NCBI RefSeq assembly: GCF_900188315.1
Contig: NZ_LT897781.1
Location: 1,798,001 to 1,862,000, forward strand
DNA from: Marinobacter sp. es.042
Lineage (GTDB): Bacteria; Pseudomonadota; Gammaproteobacteria; Pseudomonadales; Oleiphilaceae
Reading direction: 5' to 3'
Length of the DNA: 64,000 nt
A model generated the notes under the pieces. It had not been told where the DNA came from and did not search any database. It saw only the letters and a program-made list of their open reading frames with translations. The position numbers and the translations under genes are program-made. This document shows, one piece after another, positions 29,022-38,867 of the stretch. Numbering within the stretch: the first letter of the stretch is position 1; each line of letters begins with the position of its first letter.

Positions 29022-29082
29022 GGGGTCAGATGAAAAAAGGGTCAGATGAAATTTTCATCTGACCCTTTTTTCATCTGACCCC
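29022..29082. repeat. GGGGTCAGATGAAAA-type inverted-repeat element, copy 2
   Basis: Perfectly complementary 30-base arms (29022-29051 and 29053-29082) meet at a single central base. Each arm is a tandem of GGGGTCAGATGAAAA and GGGTCAGATGAAA. It shares its core with copy 1 (15097-15157). It separates the convergent ends of selO and fumarase, the same kind of location as copy 1. It may terminate transcription both ways and is probably a non-autonomous REP-like mobile repeat. Confidence 0.88.
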
Positions 29083-29094
29083 GATTTCAGCTTT

Positions 29095-30609
29095 TCAGAC
29101 CGCCTTGGCAGCAATGATCTTTTCGTGCCACTCCGCAGGACCTGTCTGGTGCACAGACGAGCCGCGTGAATCAACGGCGACTGTGACCGGCATGTCCTCG
29201 ACCTCGAACTCGTATATGGCTTCCATACCCAGTTCCGGGAAGGCAACCACTTCCGCATTCTTGATGGCCTTGGAGACCAGGTAAGCAGAACCGCCCACGG
29301 CCATCAGGTAGACCGCACCGAATTCCTTGATGGCGTCGATGGCCACCTGACCGCGCTCTGCTTTACCGATCATTCCGGTAAGGCCAGTCTTTTCGAGCAT
29401 GGTGTGGGTAAACTTGTCCATTCGAGTCGCAGTTGTCGGGCCTGCAGGACCAACGACCTCTTCGCGCACCGGATCAACCGGGCCAACGTAATAAATGAAC
29501 CGACCCTTCAGATCGACTGGCAGTTCCTCGCCTTTCTCGATCATGTCGACCATCTTCTTGTGGGCAGCATCCCGGCCAGTCAGCATCTTGCCGGATAGCA
29601 GGACGGTTTCGCCCGGCTGCCAGTCCTTTACGTCTTCCGGGGTCACCGTATCGAGGTTCACGCGACGAACGTTGTCGCCCACTTCCCAGGTGATTTCCGG
29701 CCAGTCTTCCAGGCGCGGCGGCGTCTGCAAGGAAGGTCCGGTGCCATCCAGAGTGAAATGCGCGTGGCGAGTCGCAGCACAGTTCGGGATGATGGCCACC
29801 GGCTTATTGGCAGCGTGCGTCGGGTAATCCTTGACCTTGACGTCCAGAACGGTGGTCAGGCCACCCAGCCCCTGGGCACCAATACCGAGATCATTCACCT
29901 TGTCGAACAGCTCAAGACGCAGTTCCTCGGCTCTGTTCGAGGCACCGCGCGCTTTCAGGTCGTGGATATCGATCGGGTCCAGCAGGGATTCCTTGGCCAT
30001 TTCCATCGCCTTTTCGGCGGTACCGCCAATACCAATGCCCAGCATACCAGGCGGGCACCAGCCAGCCCCCATCTGCGGGACCATTTTAAGAACCCAATCG
30101 ACAACCGAATCGGACGGGTTCAGCATGGCGAACTTGGACTTGGCCTCTGAACCACCACCTTTGGCAGCCACGTGCACTTCAACCGTATCGCCCGGAACCA
30201 TCTTGTAGTGGATGATGGCCGGCGTGTTATCACCGGTATTCTTACGCTTGCCGTCCGGGTCATCCAGAATAGAAGCGCGCAGCACGTTGTCCGGATGGGT
30301 GTAGGCGCGACGCACCCCTTCGTTGATCACATCATCCAGGGGTAGCTCGCAGTCCCACTGAACGCTCATACCAATGTTGACGAATACCGTCACAATACCA
30401 GTGTCCTGACACAGGGGCCGATGCCCTTCCGCACACATGCGCGAGTTGATCAGGATCTGGGCCATGGCGTCCTTCGCCGCCTGGGACTCTTCCTTTTGGT
30501 AAGCCTCATACACACCATCAATGAAATCTTTCGGATGGTAGTAGGAAATGAACTGCAGCGCGTCCGCTACGCTTTCAATCAGATCGTCCTGGCGGATTAC
30601 GGTGGTCAT
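29095..30609 (-). CDS. fumA: Fumarate hydratase class I (iron-sulfur)
   Basis: 504-residue homodimeric [4Fe-4S] hydratase interconverting fumarate and malate in the TCA cycle. Cluster ligands are the Cys residues in PLCQDTGIV, GAGWCPPGMLGIG and IPNCAATRHAHF. The N-terminal alpha-type domain is fused to a C-terminal beta-type domain (from about residue 330, with GRDAAHKKMVDM). The ATG follows GAGGCGCC. It is divergent from the enoyl-CoA hydratase-like gene. The letter of the symbol (A or B) is nominal. Confidence 0.95.
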   Translation of the reverse strand: MTTVIRQDDLIESVADALQFISYYHPKDFIDGVYEAYQKEESQAAKDAMAQILINSRMCAEGHRPLCQDTGIVTVFVNIGMSVQWDCELPLDDVINEGVRRAYTHPDNVLRASILDDPDGKRKNTGDNTPAIIHYKMVPGDTVEVHVAAKGGGSEAKSKFAMLNPSDSVVDWVLKMVPQMGAGWCPPGMLGIGIGGTAEKAMEMAKESLLDPIDIHDLKARGASNRAEELRLELFDKVNDLGIGAQGLGGLTTVLDVKVKDYPTHAANKPVAIIPNCAATRHAHFTLDGTGPSLQTPPRLEDWPEITWEVGDNVRRVNLDTVTPEDVKDWQPGETVLLSGKMLTGRDAAHKKMVDMIEKGEELPVDLKGRFIYYVGPVDPVREEVVGPAGPTTATRMDKFTHTMLEKTGLTGMIGKAERGQVAIDAIKEFGAVYLMAVGGSAYLVSKAIKNAEVVAFPELGMEAIYEFEVEDMPVTVAVDSRGSSVHQTGPAEWHEKIIAAKAV

Positions 30610-30792
30610 AGGCGCCTCATCAGCTTGATATCGTTATGTCGTGTCATCAAAAATCGGGATGCGAAAGTTTACCAGAAAATCGCTTTGGCGAGTGATTCGA
30701 CAGATGGCGAAGCAGTCATAAAAAGCCGTGAAAAACGGTACAGGAAAAAGGTACCATCCTAACCAAACTACAATAACACTGCAGGAGCCAAC

Positions 30793-31566
30793 GTGACTGA
30801 CCTCGTCCTTACCGAAATCAAAGCCCGGATTCTCATCGTTCGACTGAACCGGCCAGAGCGCAAGAACGCCCTCACCCACGCCATGTACACCGCCATGGGC
30901 GATGCTCTGGAACAAGCCAGGGATGATGCCAACATCCGGTGCGTACTCTTTACCGGCAGCAGCGAGTGTTTCACCGCCGGCAACGACCTGGGCGAATTTG
31001 CCGCCGGCTTGCCCGGTGATTTCGAACAAACTCCCGTAGGCCGCTTTCTTTTGTTACTGGCCAGCGCAACCAAACCCGTGGTGGCGTCGGTCAATGGCGC
31101 GGCAGTCGGCATTGGAACCACCATGTTGCTGCACTGCGATCTGGTATTCGCCGGCAACAACACGGCATTCCAGATGCCGTTTGCCAGCCTCGGCCTGTGC
31201 CCCGAAGGTGGCTCCAGCCTGCTACTTCCCACCTGGATTGGCCGGGTGCGCAGCGCAGAGCTACTGATGCTTGGCGGTGCCTTCTCCGGGGAGGAAGCTC
31301 TTCGGCTTGGCCTGATCAACCGGGTTTGCGAGCCCGAGCAGACCGAAGCCAATGCCTTCGAGGCCTGCCAGCGGCTGGCTGAAAAAGCACCAGCAGCCAT
31401 TCGGGCCACCAAAGCGCTTCTTAACAGGCCAACTATGGAATCACTCAGGGAAACCATGCTCGAGGAGGGACAGCTGTTTGCCGAGCGCCTGAAATCCCCC
31501 GAAGCCGCCGAAGCCTTCCGGGCCTTTATGGAAAAACGCGCACCGGATTTCTCGCGCTTCGAGTAA
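30793..31566 (+). CDS. Enoyl-CoA hydratase/isomerase family protein
   Basis: 257-residue crotonase-fold enzyme. FTAGNDLGEFAAG and VNGAAVGIGTTMLLHCDLV form the CoA and oxyanion-hole regions. The active-site region reads LGLCPEGGSSLLLP; PEG-SS at this place, rather than the hydratase GGTQRL, resembles delta3-delta2-enoyl-CoA isomerases of the ECI2/PECI type, so isomerase activity in unsaturated fatty-acid oxidation is quite possible. The start is GTG with AGGAG upstream. A terminator follows. Confidence 0.88.
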   Translation: MTDLVLTEIKARILIVRLNRPERKNALTHAMYTAMGDALEQARDDANIRCVLFTGSSECFTAGNDLGEFAAGLPGDFEQTPVGRFLLLLASATKPVVASVNGAAVGIGTTMLLHCDLVFAGNNTAFQMPFASLGLCPEGGSSLLLPTWIGRVRSAELLMLGGAFSGEEALRLGLINRVCEPEQTEANAFEACQRLAEKAPAAIRATKALLNRPTMESLRETMLEEGQLFAERLKSPEAAEAFRAFMEKRAPDFSRFE

Positions 31567-31872
31567 ACCTCGACTGCGCCTCAATTTTCCGGTTGCCGGA
31601 CCTCGACAAACCGTTATCCGGCAACTATTTTTCTCAAAGGCCGAACTCCAACTGTGCGGGGAGGATTCAATCCAGAAGAATCACACTTTTGGCTGATCAA
31701 CACTTGCCATACTGTCGCTATAGTCAGAGATACAGAAATTGGCTTACAGCGCTGGCTACAATTTCAGACAACAGTTTAAGCAGAACAGGCCACTGACAAC
31801 GGGCTTACCGGATCAGACCGGCCCCGTCAGCTGCCGAACATAACGACACAACAACAGGAAAAGGTTCCACCC
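31567..31872. other. Intergenic region between isomerase and lipase genes
   Basis: 306 bases without a convincing gene. The first part holds the terminator of the upstream gene. The remainder, upstream of the lipase ATG, is AT-richer and contains TATAGT near 31719 without a matching -35, so a promoter is expected but not assigned. AGGAAAAGG just before 31873 is the lipase ribosome binding site. Confidence 0.6.
31592..31632 (+). terminator. Intrinsic terminator of the enoyl-CoA hydratase/isomerase gene
   Basis: GTTGCCGGA (31592-31600) and TCCGGCAAC (31617-31625) form a perfect 9-bp stem with a 16-base loop, followed by TATTTTT. It begins 26 bases after the stop codon. Confidence 0.75.
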
Positions 31873-34638
31873 ATGTTCAAGAAAACTCTAATAAGTCTTG
31901 CCGTGGCGTCTTCCGTTGGACTTACAGGCTGCTTTGATAGCGGCGAGACGGGGGCGAATGCCAATCCGGATTATCAGATCAACAACCCTGATTTCACCGG
32001 GAAAACCTGGCCGATTTTCAATCCGCTCACCAGTGAGCTGCCGATTCCAAATGACCTGATTTTCGACTCCGAGCAGGGTGATGGAACCTTTGGCGTTGGC
32101 GACACCTCTCCGCCCGTGACCACAGCACTGAATGAACTGAGCGGTGCATCTACAGTCGCCCCTGCAGTTATTCAGCTTAATGGTCAAATCGACCCAGACA
32201 CGGTGGTAACAGGGGAGACCGTTTTCCTAATCGAGCTTACCTACGCGAGTGGCGACCCAGTTCAAGGCTTGAGCAACCAGGAACCACCGGCGCCAAGCGC
32301 AGCACTCGGTGCTACCACCCCACAATACCGAGCTGACGTTGTGACACTTGACGGAAACTCTGCAATCAGAATTCTACCGCTCGAGCCTCTTAATCCGAGA
32401 AAGCGGTATGTGGCGGTTGTAACAACTGGCATTCAGGATATCAATGGCGATGCAATAGTCGCGTCCCCTTCATATCAGAGCCTGACCGATGCCGAACAAC
32501 CACTGGGTAACAGCGCCCTTGCCCCGGTCAGAGCCCTTATCAACAGTCTGTGGGAGCCAATTGCACAGGCTGCTGGCATTCCCGCAGAGAATATTGCACT
32601 TAGCTACAGCTTCACCACTTCCAACGATGAAAAAGTTCTGCAGTATATCGCCGAACCCGGAGCATGGTTCAGTGATCAAATTCAGACTTTCGTTAAAGTA
32701 GCAGCTGCAAAAAGCGCTCTGGCGAATGAGGAATCACCAGCAACGAGTTATGCTGATTTGGCTCCAATTGTTCAGGGAGCAGTAGCTGTTTTCCCGGACG
32801 TCCCAGTAAACGAAACGCAGACCTTTCGAGATGTTCTCCCGACAGTATTCGGCGGTGGAGCTCCTTGCGAGAGTGCTGATAGTGGCCAAGACGCATTTGA
32901 CTGTACAGGCGTCGCGATTTCGTCACAGCTTGTCAGCCAAAATCCGAATCTACTGCCTACGCCGATTCCCGGCGTCAACCGCGATGGTGGAGATTTTTCA
33001 ATAGGTGCAGGCGTACCAGTAGGTGCGATATCGGCGGTGGCGGGATCTATCACGGGCTCTTCCAATGTGCTGGCAGCCCAGGGAACGGTTAACCTCCCGT
33101 ATTTCCTTTCCGATTCTGCGCCGGGTGTAGTGACGGACTCATGGAAGGCGGATCCTGTTCTGGCAGGAGGAATAAATGATCTGTTTTCCGAAGTCAGTCC
33201 GGACCCTCTCTTCGCTCAAGGCGACTCGAGCGTTTCCACTGCAGTGAACTATATCTTCCCATTCCCGGAAAGAACCGTCGACGGTGGCGTTGATGTTCCG
33301 GTTTTAGCTTTGTATCCAGACGACGGAACGATTAACGGAGTCGTTCTATACCAACACGGTATTACGACTGATCGCAGCTCGGCATTGACATTCGGTACAG
33401 CACTGGCTGCCAATGGTTACGCTGTGATCGCTATTGATCAACCATTGCACGGTATCGCTGCGTTTACTGAAGAGGAGCAGACGGATCTGGCGGTTGCACT
33501 GCTCACTGCAGGAGGCTCAACTGAAGCGCAGGCGGAAGCCTTGGCACCGCTAGTTATCGCCGGAAGTGTCTCTCTACTGGCAGACGCGCTAGCGGGCGGC
33601 ACCCCGGGAGATGGAAATGCGACACCGGAGTCAACAGCAACAGCCCAGTCTCTGGTAAACACTGTTGAGAACGCAGGCAGCACGATTCCCGGCCTTGCAC
33701 CTCAAATAGGCAACGAGCGGCACTTCGGCCTCTACGCAGCGCAACCGGGTGTACCGGCCGCTATCGACTATGAAGCTGGAACAGGTGATTCAGGCAGTCT
33801 TTTTATCAATCTGACAAGCTTCCTCACCAGTCGAGACAACAACCGCCAGAGCGTTCTTGATCAAATGAATCTTCGGGCAAGCCTTGCTGACCCGAACACT
33901 GGGACAGCACTTACGCTGACCGGCGGTAGTGGTGACATAGTTATATCGGCTGCAACACCGGTATTCTTCTCAGGGCATTCCCTCGGCACCATTACCGGCG
34001 CACCCTTCGTCGCAAGTGTCAATGAAAATCAGGTTGATGAGATTATTTTCACTGCACCGAACGGGAGTAGCTCCATCTCTTCCAGTCTCAATGACATCCA
34101 ATCAGCGAGCCTCCTGACACCGGGCGGTGGCGTTGTCCGGCTCCTTGAGAATTCTCCGGCATTTGCGCCGCGAATTCTGGTAGGTCTGCAACAGGCTGCT
34201 GGACTGGAACAAGGCGATTCTGCATTGGAATCCTACCTGAACGTATTTCAGGCGGCTTTCGATTCAGCGGATCCCGTCAACTTCGTTGATAACCTTGCTG
34301 ATCAGGGTACACCTGTACTCCTCTCTCAGGTGGTTGGTGACCTGGTAATCCCGAACGGCGCAGACGAAATGTTGTGGGGTGTTCCGCCACTCGAGGGTAA
34401 CCTACCTTTCCAGGTTTCCCCCACTCAGACTATCACCGTGCCTATTGACAGCTTCAACGCCCCGCTCGCGGGAGGTTTCCCGTTGTCAGCTCCGTTCGAT
34501 GCTAGTTGCTTCGTCGAGTATGACGCTGAGGGCACAACTCACAGCACGCCGACTTCGGCCGACCCAGCCGCAGTATTCGGCCAGATGGTCACTGGCACGC
34601 TGACTCTCTTCGGCACCGGTTCATGCAATCCGATTTAA
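31873..34638 (+). CDS. Pla-1/cef-type extracellular lipase, lipoprotein
   Basis: 921 residues. The lipoprotein signal ends in SVGLTGC, with acylated Cys20; Phe at +2 does not signal inner-membrane retention. The N-terminal domain (PIFNPLTSELPIPNDLIF) matches the bacterial virulence-factor lipase N-domain seen in Pla-1/cef and VolA lipases. The alpha/beta-hydrolase nucleophile is Ser703 in SGHSLG, and YQHGITTDRSSA is probably the oxyanion region. Such lipoproteins can be surface-exposed and cleave phospholipids or lysophospholipids. The ATG follows AGGAAAAGG, and a strong terminator closes the gene. Confidence 0.9.
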   Translation: MFKKTLISLAVASSVGLTGCFDSGETGANANPDYQINNPDFTGKTWPIFNPLTSELPIPNDLIFDSEQGDGTFGVGDTSPPVTTALNELSGASTVAPAVIQLNGQIDPDTVVTGETVFLIELTYASGDPVQGLSNQEPPAPSAALGATTPQYRADVVTLDGNSAIRILPLEPLNPRKRYVAVVTTGIQDINGDAIVASPSYQSLTDAEQPLGNSALAPVRALINSLWEPIAQAAGIPAENIALSYSFTTSNDEKVLQYIAEPGAWFSDQIQTFVKVAAAKSALANEESPATSYADLAPIVQGAVAVFPDVPVNETQTFRDVLPTVFGGGAPCESADSGQDAFDCTGVAISSQLVSQNPNLLPTPIPGVNRDGGDFSIGAGVPVGAISAVAGSITGSSNVLAAQGTVNLPYFLSDSAPGVVTDSWKADPVLAGGINDLFSEVSPDPLFAQGDSSVSTAVNYIFPFPERTVDGGVDVPVLALYPDDGTINGVVLYQHGITTDRSSALTFGTALAANGYAVIAIDQPLHGIAAFTEEEQTDLAVALLTAGGSTEAQAEALAPLVIAGSVSLLADALAGGTPGDGNATPESTATAQSLVNTVENAGSTIPGLAPQIGNERHFGLYAAQPGVPAAIDYEAGTGDSGSLFINLTSFLTSRDNNRQSVLDQMNLRASLADPNTGTALTLTGGSGDIVISAATPVFFSGHSLGTITGAPFVASVNENQVDEIIFTAPNGSSSISSSLNDIQSASLLTPGGGVVRLLENSPAFAPRILVGLQQAAGLEQGDSALESYLNVFQAAFDSADPVNFVDNLADQGTPVLLSQVVGDLVIPNGADEMLWGVPPLEGNLPFQVSPTQTITVPIDSFNAPLAGGFPLSAPFDASCFVEYDAEGTTHSTPTSADPAAVFGQMVTGTLTLFGTGSCNPI

Positions 34639-34697
34639 AGTGACCCGGGCTTCTAGAGGAGATGAGCAGCAATAAACACTAGAGTCAGCTCAAATCG

Positions 34698-34722
34698 ACC
34701 CCCGCTTTTGCGGGGGTTTTTT
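34698..34722 (+). terminator. Intrinsic terminator of the lipase gene
   Basis: ACCCCCGC (34698-34705) pairs with GCGGGGGT (34710-34717) around a 4-base T loop and is followed by six T residues. It lies 60 bases beyond the lipase stop. Confidence 0.92.
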
Positions 34723-34880
34723 ATGAGCGCGCAAAAATGCTAAGTGAGAAGGCTGCAGGAAAATTGTCATCAGTCCGGATTTGCTTCTGGCCCCGGACAA
34801 CACCCACTTCCGCCATCAGTTAATGATCTATCCGAAACGCCGGCACATCATCCCTCCATAGTCGAGTTATGGTGATTTTT

Positions 34881-35964
34881 GGTGTATGGAAGCAGGTTGA
34901 AGGGGTGGCGTATCCTGTTGGTTGATCTACGCCAAGATCACAACCAACAGAGGAATGATACGCCATGCACAAGTCTAACCTGCACGAACTGATCCAGCAG
35001 GGTGCGCGTGACCTAATCGCACAGGCCGTCGAGACTGAGCTGGACAGCCTGTTGAAGCAGTATGAAGACCTCAAAGCAGCTAATGGTCGCAAGGCATTGG
35101 TACACAACGGGTACTAACCCAGGCGCACCGTTCAGACTGGCGTTGGCGACGTTGAAGTCCGGGTGCCCAAGGTCCGGGATCTCAGCGGTTCCGGTGTCCG
35201 TTTCAACAGTCAGCTGCTGCCGCCGTATCTGAAGCGGACCAGTAGTTTGGGGGAACTTATCCCCTGGCTCTACCTGCGCAAGAAGCGTTACGTCTACTGG
35301 CGGGCAGACGGCGTATATAGCAACGTCCGCCTGGATGACCGGCTCTGTCTACTGGTGATCATCGGTGTTACTGAATATGGTCACAAGGAACTGGGCGCCG
35401 TCGAGGACGGCCCCGTAAGTCTGAAGCCAGTTGGCGATAGCTGCTCATGGACTTGCGGGAAAGAGGCCTGGAGCCATATCACAAGCTGGATGTTGGTGAC
35501 GGCGCATTGGGCTTCTGGAAAGCTCTGAGCAAGGTGTTTCCGGATACCCGGCACCAGGGATGCTGGGTTCACAAAACCGCCAACGTACTGTACAAACTGC
35601 CCAAGTCGGTACAACCGAAGGTTAAGTCAGCCTTGCACGAGATTTATCTGGCGCAGACCCGTGACAGCACCCACAAGGCGTTCGAAAACACCCTGAGGCG
35701 ATTCACTGGCTTCATTTGAGGAAGACCAACCCCATTGAATCCACCTTTGACACAGTGCGACTGAGGACCAAACGGAACCGATCTTGCGGCTCCAGGGACA
35801 CCACGTAATCGATGGAGTTCAAACTGCTCCAGTCCGTCCAGAAACGCTGGAGGCGGATTAAGGGGTTTGACCAACTGAGACTGGTCGTGAATAACGTTCA
35901 GTTTCGGGATGGAGAACGAGTGGATGGCCAATCTGACAGGAGCGCTACCTGAAGGTCATACACC
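34881..35964. mobile_element. Decayed IS256-family insertion sequence
   Basis: A block of about 1.1 kb whose ends show the same 8 bases in opposite orientation (GGTGTATG at 34881-34888, CATACACC at 35957-35964), probably the inner part of the terminal inverted repeats. It contains a broken transposase. At roughly 1.1 kb it is shorter than a full IS256-type element (about 1.3 kb), which agrees with the internal deletions. No target duplication was resolved. It lies between the lipase and acylase genes. Confidence 0.7.
34965..35952 (+). pseudogene. IS256-family (mutator-type) transposase remnant
   Basis: Begins MHKSNLHELIQQGARDLIA, the IS256-type N-terminus, then meets an in-frame TAA after VHNGY; the frame resumes as RTVQTGVGDVEVRVPKVRD. 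About 30-45 residues appear missing between LYLRKK and RYVYWRADGVYSNVRL, removing sequence before the first catalytic Asp. A frameshift follows near 35420-35447, before LEPYHKLDVGDGALGFWKAL. Part of the C-terminal region is deleted between ENTLRRF and LRKTNPIESTF, and a TAA interrupts the tail. At least five lesions make it inactive. Confidence 0.85.
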
Positions 35965-36075
35965 AGATTTGACAATGGCTCTCTGTATAACCGCGTCTAG
36001 TCCTAAACGCAGTTAAGTCCTCCCAGTGTTTCAAGTGTAAAGGTGTAAACCTTATTCAGGCCGGGTCACCGGCAT

Positions 36076-36110
36076 AAAAAAAGGCTCCGATTTCCTGCCA
36101 CCGGAGCCTT
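36076..36110 (-). terminator. Intrinsic terminator of the acylase gene
   Basis: AAGGCTCCG (36081-36089) pairs with CGGAGCCTT (36102-36110). On the minus strand the stem is followed by a run of T residues (A-run 36076-36082 on the plus strand). It lies 36 bases after the acylase stop. Confidence 0.85.
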
Positions 36111-36146
36111 CGTGAACGGGCACAGACCGCTGCTCTTGGTTTGCGA

Positions 36147-38867
36147 TCAGTTACTGATGGTAAATTTTCCACCAGTGATCAGGTTCTGCTCAATCTCTTC
36201 CTCAGTGAAGAAAAGCTTTCTTGCATCCTTCTGGGAGTAACGAAGGCTCTGATCAACAAAGAAATCAGATTCTGCATCCGTAGATTGTGAATAACTAAGG
36301 AGACCGTATGCTTGCGGGCCTTCATCGGTAAACTCCAGGCCGAAATGCCAGCTTGCACCACGGGCAATCGCCCAGCCTTCACTGGAATTGGCGGATAATC
36401 CACCGGCAAACCGGAATTCTTCCTCAGATTCGGTCATACCTGTGTATTCTGGGGTGTTTACACGAGGTATCCGGGTGCCCTCTGCAAAATCGCTATCAAC
36501 AACGCCAATCGCGTTAAACGCACCTTCGACATTTCCGTCGCCACCATGCCATGGAATTCTGGCAGACAGAGCCTGCGCGTTCACCGGATCAACGCCCGGC
36601 GGCACGCCTCCGGTTGGCTGGTAATATTGCACATCGCCCAGCGCACTATCGATTGCAATATTGGCGTCCTGCAGCAACACCATGGCCGCAGCCAGAGATT
36701 GCAACATGGGATCATCTGCGCTGCCTCTATTGTCTGTTGAAGGATCCGCAGGGGTATTAACCGGATCAGTGGGATCGAACTCCGTTTGCAGGTCATCCGG
36801 GAAACTTCGGTTATAGATATCGATAAAGGCCCTGAACAGGTGGGCACCTTTGCTGGTCAAGTCAAATGTTCCGTTCCAGCCATTCAATGCATTACAGCCT
36901 GCAGTCACATCCTGTGTACCGGGCGACGTTACCTCGGGATCGGAGGGGAGCAGACCCTGAGGCACGTTGACAGGGCTGGCTACGACGTCGCAGCGTTCCA
37001 GCAATTCCGGCAGGAACTGCTCGGCATACCAGGCTCGGTTATTCCAGATTGTATTGATCAGATCCTGCGCACTGAATTTCCCGTCCTGACCTGCTGGTGG
37101 TATCGTGTTCGGATCTAGTCCTGGGTCAGTTGGGTTCTGAAGCATCTTGATGCCCAGTCTCGTGCGCATGTTAATGGGCGCGTTCTCCGCACCAAACAAT
37201 GGTGAAAAGCCAGTGAGAAACTGGTCCGGGTTTGTGGACCAATAGCTGCTGTTGGAGTTCTGAACCCAATCAGTTCTCTGCAACTGCGGTTTATCCTCAA
37301 AAGGTACGAGACCCGCGCAATCGCCCTCAACCCAGTCATCCCGTGACTTCGAGCCATCAAGCAGTGTAATGTCACTTTCAAACAACTCATTGAAGTCCGG
37401 ACTCGCAGTGCGTTTGAACTCCAGGACCGCAAGAGCAGCCTCGGAAAGGTTGGGCACAGAGCTACTATCAATGTAGTAAGCGTTACCCTGGTCATCGGCA
37501 TAGGTGCTATTCGTCCACAGAGTTGTGCCGCACTCACGAAATACACTCTTAAATTCATCGAGATTAGTCGCCCGACTCATGCCGAGCCAAGTATCCAGCA
37601 ATCCTGAAGTATTGGCATTGGCATCGCGATAGGTGTAAGCGGCGGATTTCCCGTTAACCAGTCCCGTACCGCCCCACTCCGGAAAAGAGTCGTTCGCCTC
37701 ATTGGGCGCCAGCATCGGGCCATATTCCGAGAACCAGAAGGTTCTTTCAAAGATCACAGGCTCCGGCGCACCAACGTTAACCTCTATCTGCAGTGTTTTA
37801 GAGGTAATTGGTTTTTCCACACCATCCTTGATGTAGGTGAGCGGGTCGCCAGGCTTCAGTTCCAGCTCGTACCAGGTAAAGCGACGACTTGTCGTTACAG
37901 TGTGGGACCAGGCCAGATTCTCGTTGAAGTTGATCAGAGGAATGGCCGTGCCAAGAAGGCCGGCACCGTTAACGTTCAAATAACCCGGAACAGTCAGTTG
38001 GGTCTGATATAGGCGAAGTTGTCCAGTATAGGGAAAATGGGGATTCGCCAGAAGCGCCCCCTTCCCGCTCTCTGTGAGCTCGGCACCTATACCCCAGGCG
38101 TTACTGGCCAGTCCCATATTCGAAAAGCTCTTGATCTCACGAGCATTCCGGCGTGCCGCATCAGCGACTTTGAACTCATACTCCGAGGTTTCGGAACTGC
38201 CTGCCAGCGGCTGAGCCGAAACTGGCTCAGCAGATTCTCCTGGAGGAACTGCCGCAAACACCAAACCAGTAGCAAATCGCGCACCGCTGGCAAACTGGCC
38301 AACGATTCGATAATGCGCCAACAAGTCTGTGGGCTCAATCTCCATAACCCATGGCTGATCACGACATTCTGCAGGCAATGTTCCTGGATCTGTCTCACTG
38401 ACGTACTTGTTGTACCCTGCGGTAAACCCTTCAACTAAGGCGCGGCTTTCAGCGCTCAGTTTCGGAAACTCGGCCTTGGCACCGCTGAGTATTTCTTGAG
38501 CCTTAAAGCTGAAATCGTTAATTATATTAATATTGTCTTCGCCGGGACCAAAGTACTTGGCGCGCTCACTTCTGGCTTTAATAAAAGACTCTGCCAGCAC
38601 GCACACGTTATCCTGAGCCTGAACATACCCGTGGCCGAAGGCAGCAGATGCAAGGTTGTCCGCCTTAATGTGCGGAATTCCATTCGTCGTTCTGCGAATT
38701 TCCGCTTCAAAATTGCCATCCGCCGGAAAAAGATTAGGGTCTATTCCGGCTTGGGATGATCCAGGCGAGCTGCTGCCATCAAAACACCCCACCAGCAACG
38801 AACTGCCAAGCAGAGCGACAGTGAGACTGAGGGCATGTCTGCCACTCGGGGTTTTCCTGAGCTTCAT
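36147..38867 (-). CDS. Penicillin-acylase-family Ntn hydrolase, lipoprotein
   Basis: About 906 residues. A lipoprotein signal ends in SSLLVGC (Cys28), followed by a Ser/Gly-rich linker. The family matures by self-cleavage; the predicted new N-terminal nucleophile is Ser255 in GLASNAWGIG. RRTTNGIPHIKADN and FGHGYVQAQDN mark the alpha chain, and LLANPHFPYTGQ and FNENLAWSHTVT the beta chain. Relatives include PvdQ and QuiP, which cleave acyl-homoserine lactones, and aculeacin acylase, so an acylamide substrate is likely but not defined. The ATG at 38867 follows AAGGA; an upstream frame to 38891 is less likely. Confidence 0.88.
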   Translation of the reverse strand: MKLRKTPSGRHALSLTVALLGSSLLVGCFDGSSSPGSSQAGIDPNLFPADGNFEAEIRRTTNGIPHIKADNLASAAFGHGYVQAQDNVCVLAESFIKARSERAKYFGPGEDNINIINDFSFKAQEILSGAKAEFPKLSAESRALVEGFTAGYNKYVSETDPGTLPAECRDQPWVMEIEPTDLLAHYRIVGQFASGARFATGLVFAAVPPGESAEPVSAQPLAGSSETSEYEFKVADAARRNAREIKSFSNMGLASNAWGIGAELTESGKGALLANPHFPYTGQLRLYQTQLTVPGYLNVNGAGLLGTAIPLINFNENLAWSHTVTTSRRFTWYELELKPGDPLTYIKDGVEKPITSKTLQIEVNVGAPEPVIFERTFWFSEYGPMLAPNEANDSFPEWGGTGLVNGKSAAYTYRDANANTSGLLDTWLGMSRATNLDEFKSVFRECGTTLWTNSTYADDQGNAYYIDSSSVPNLSEAALAVLEFKRTASPDFNELFESDITLLDGSKSRDDWVEGDCAGLVPFEDKPQLQRTDWVQNSNSSYWSTNPDQFLTGFSPLFGAENAPINMRTRLGIKMLQNPTDPGLDPNTIPPAGQDGKFSAQDLINTIWNNRAWYAEQFLPELLERCDVVASPVNVPQGLLPSDPEVTSPGTQDVTAGCNALNGWNGTFDLTSKGAHLFRAFIDIYNRSFPDDLQTEFDPTDPVNTPADPSTDNRGSADDPMLQSLAAAMVLLQDANIAIDSALGDVQYYQPTGGVPPGVDPVNAQALSARIPWHGGDGNVEGAFNAIGVVDSDFAEGTRIPRVNTPEYTGMTESEEEFRFAGGLSANSSEGWAIARGASWHFGLEFTDEGPQAYGLLSYSQSTDAESDFFVDQSLRYSQKDARKLFFTEEEIEQNLITGGKFTISN

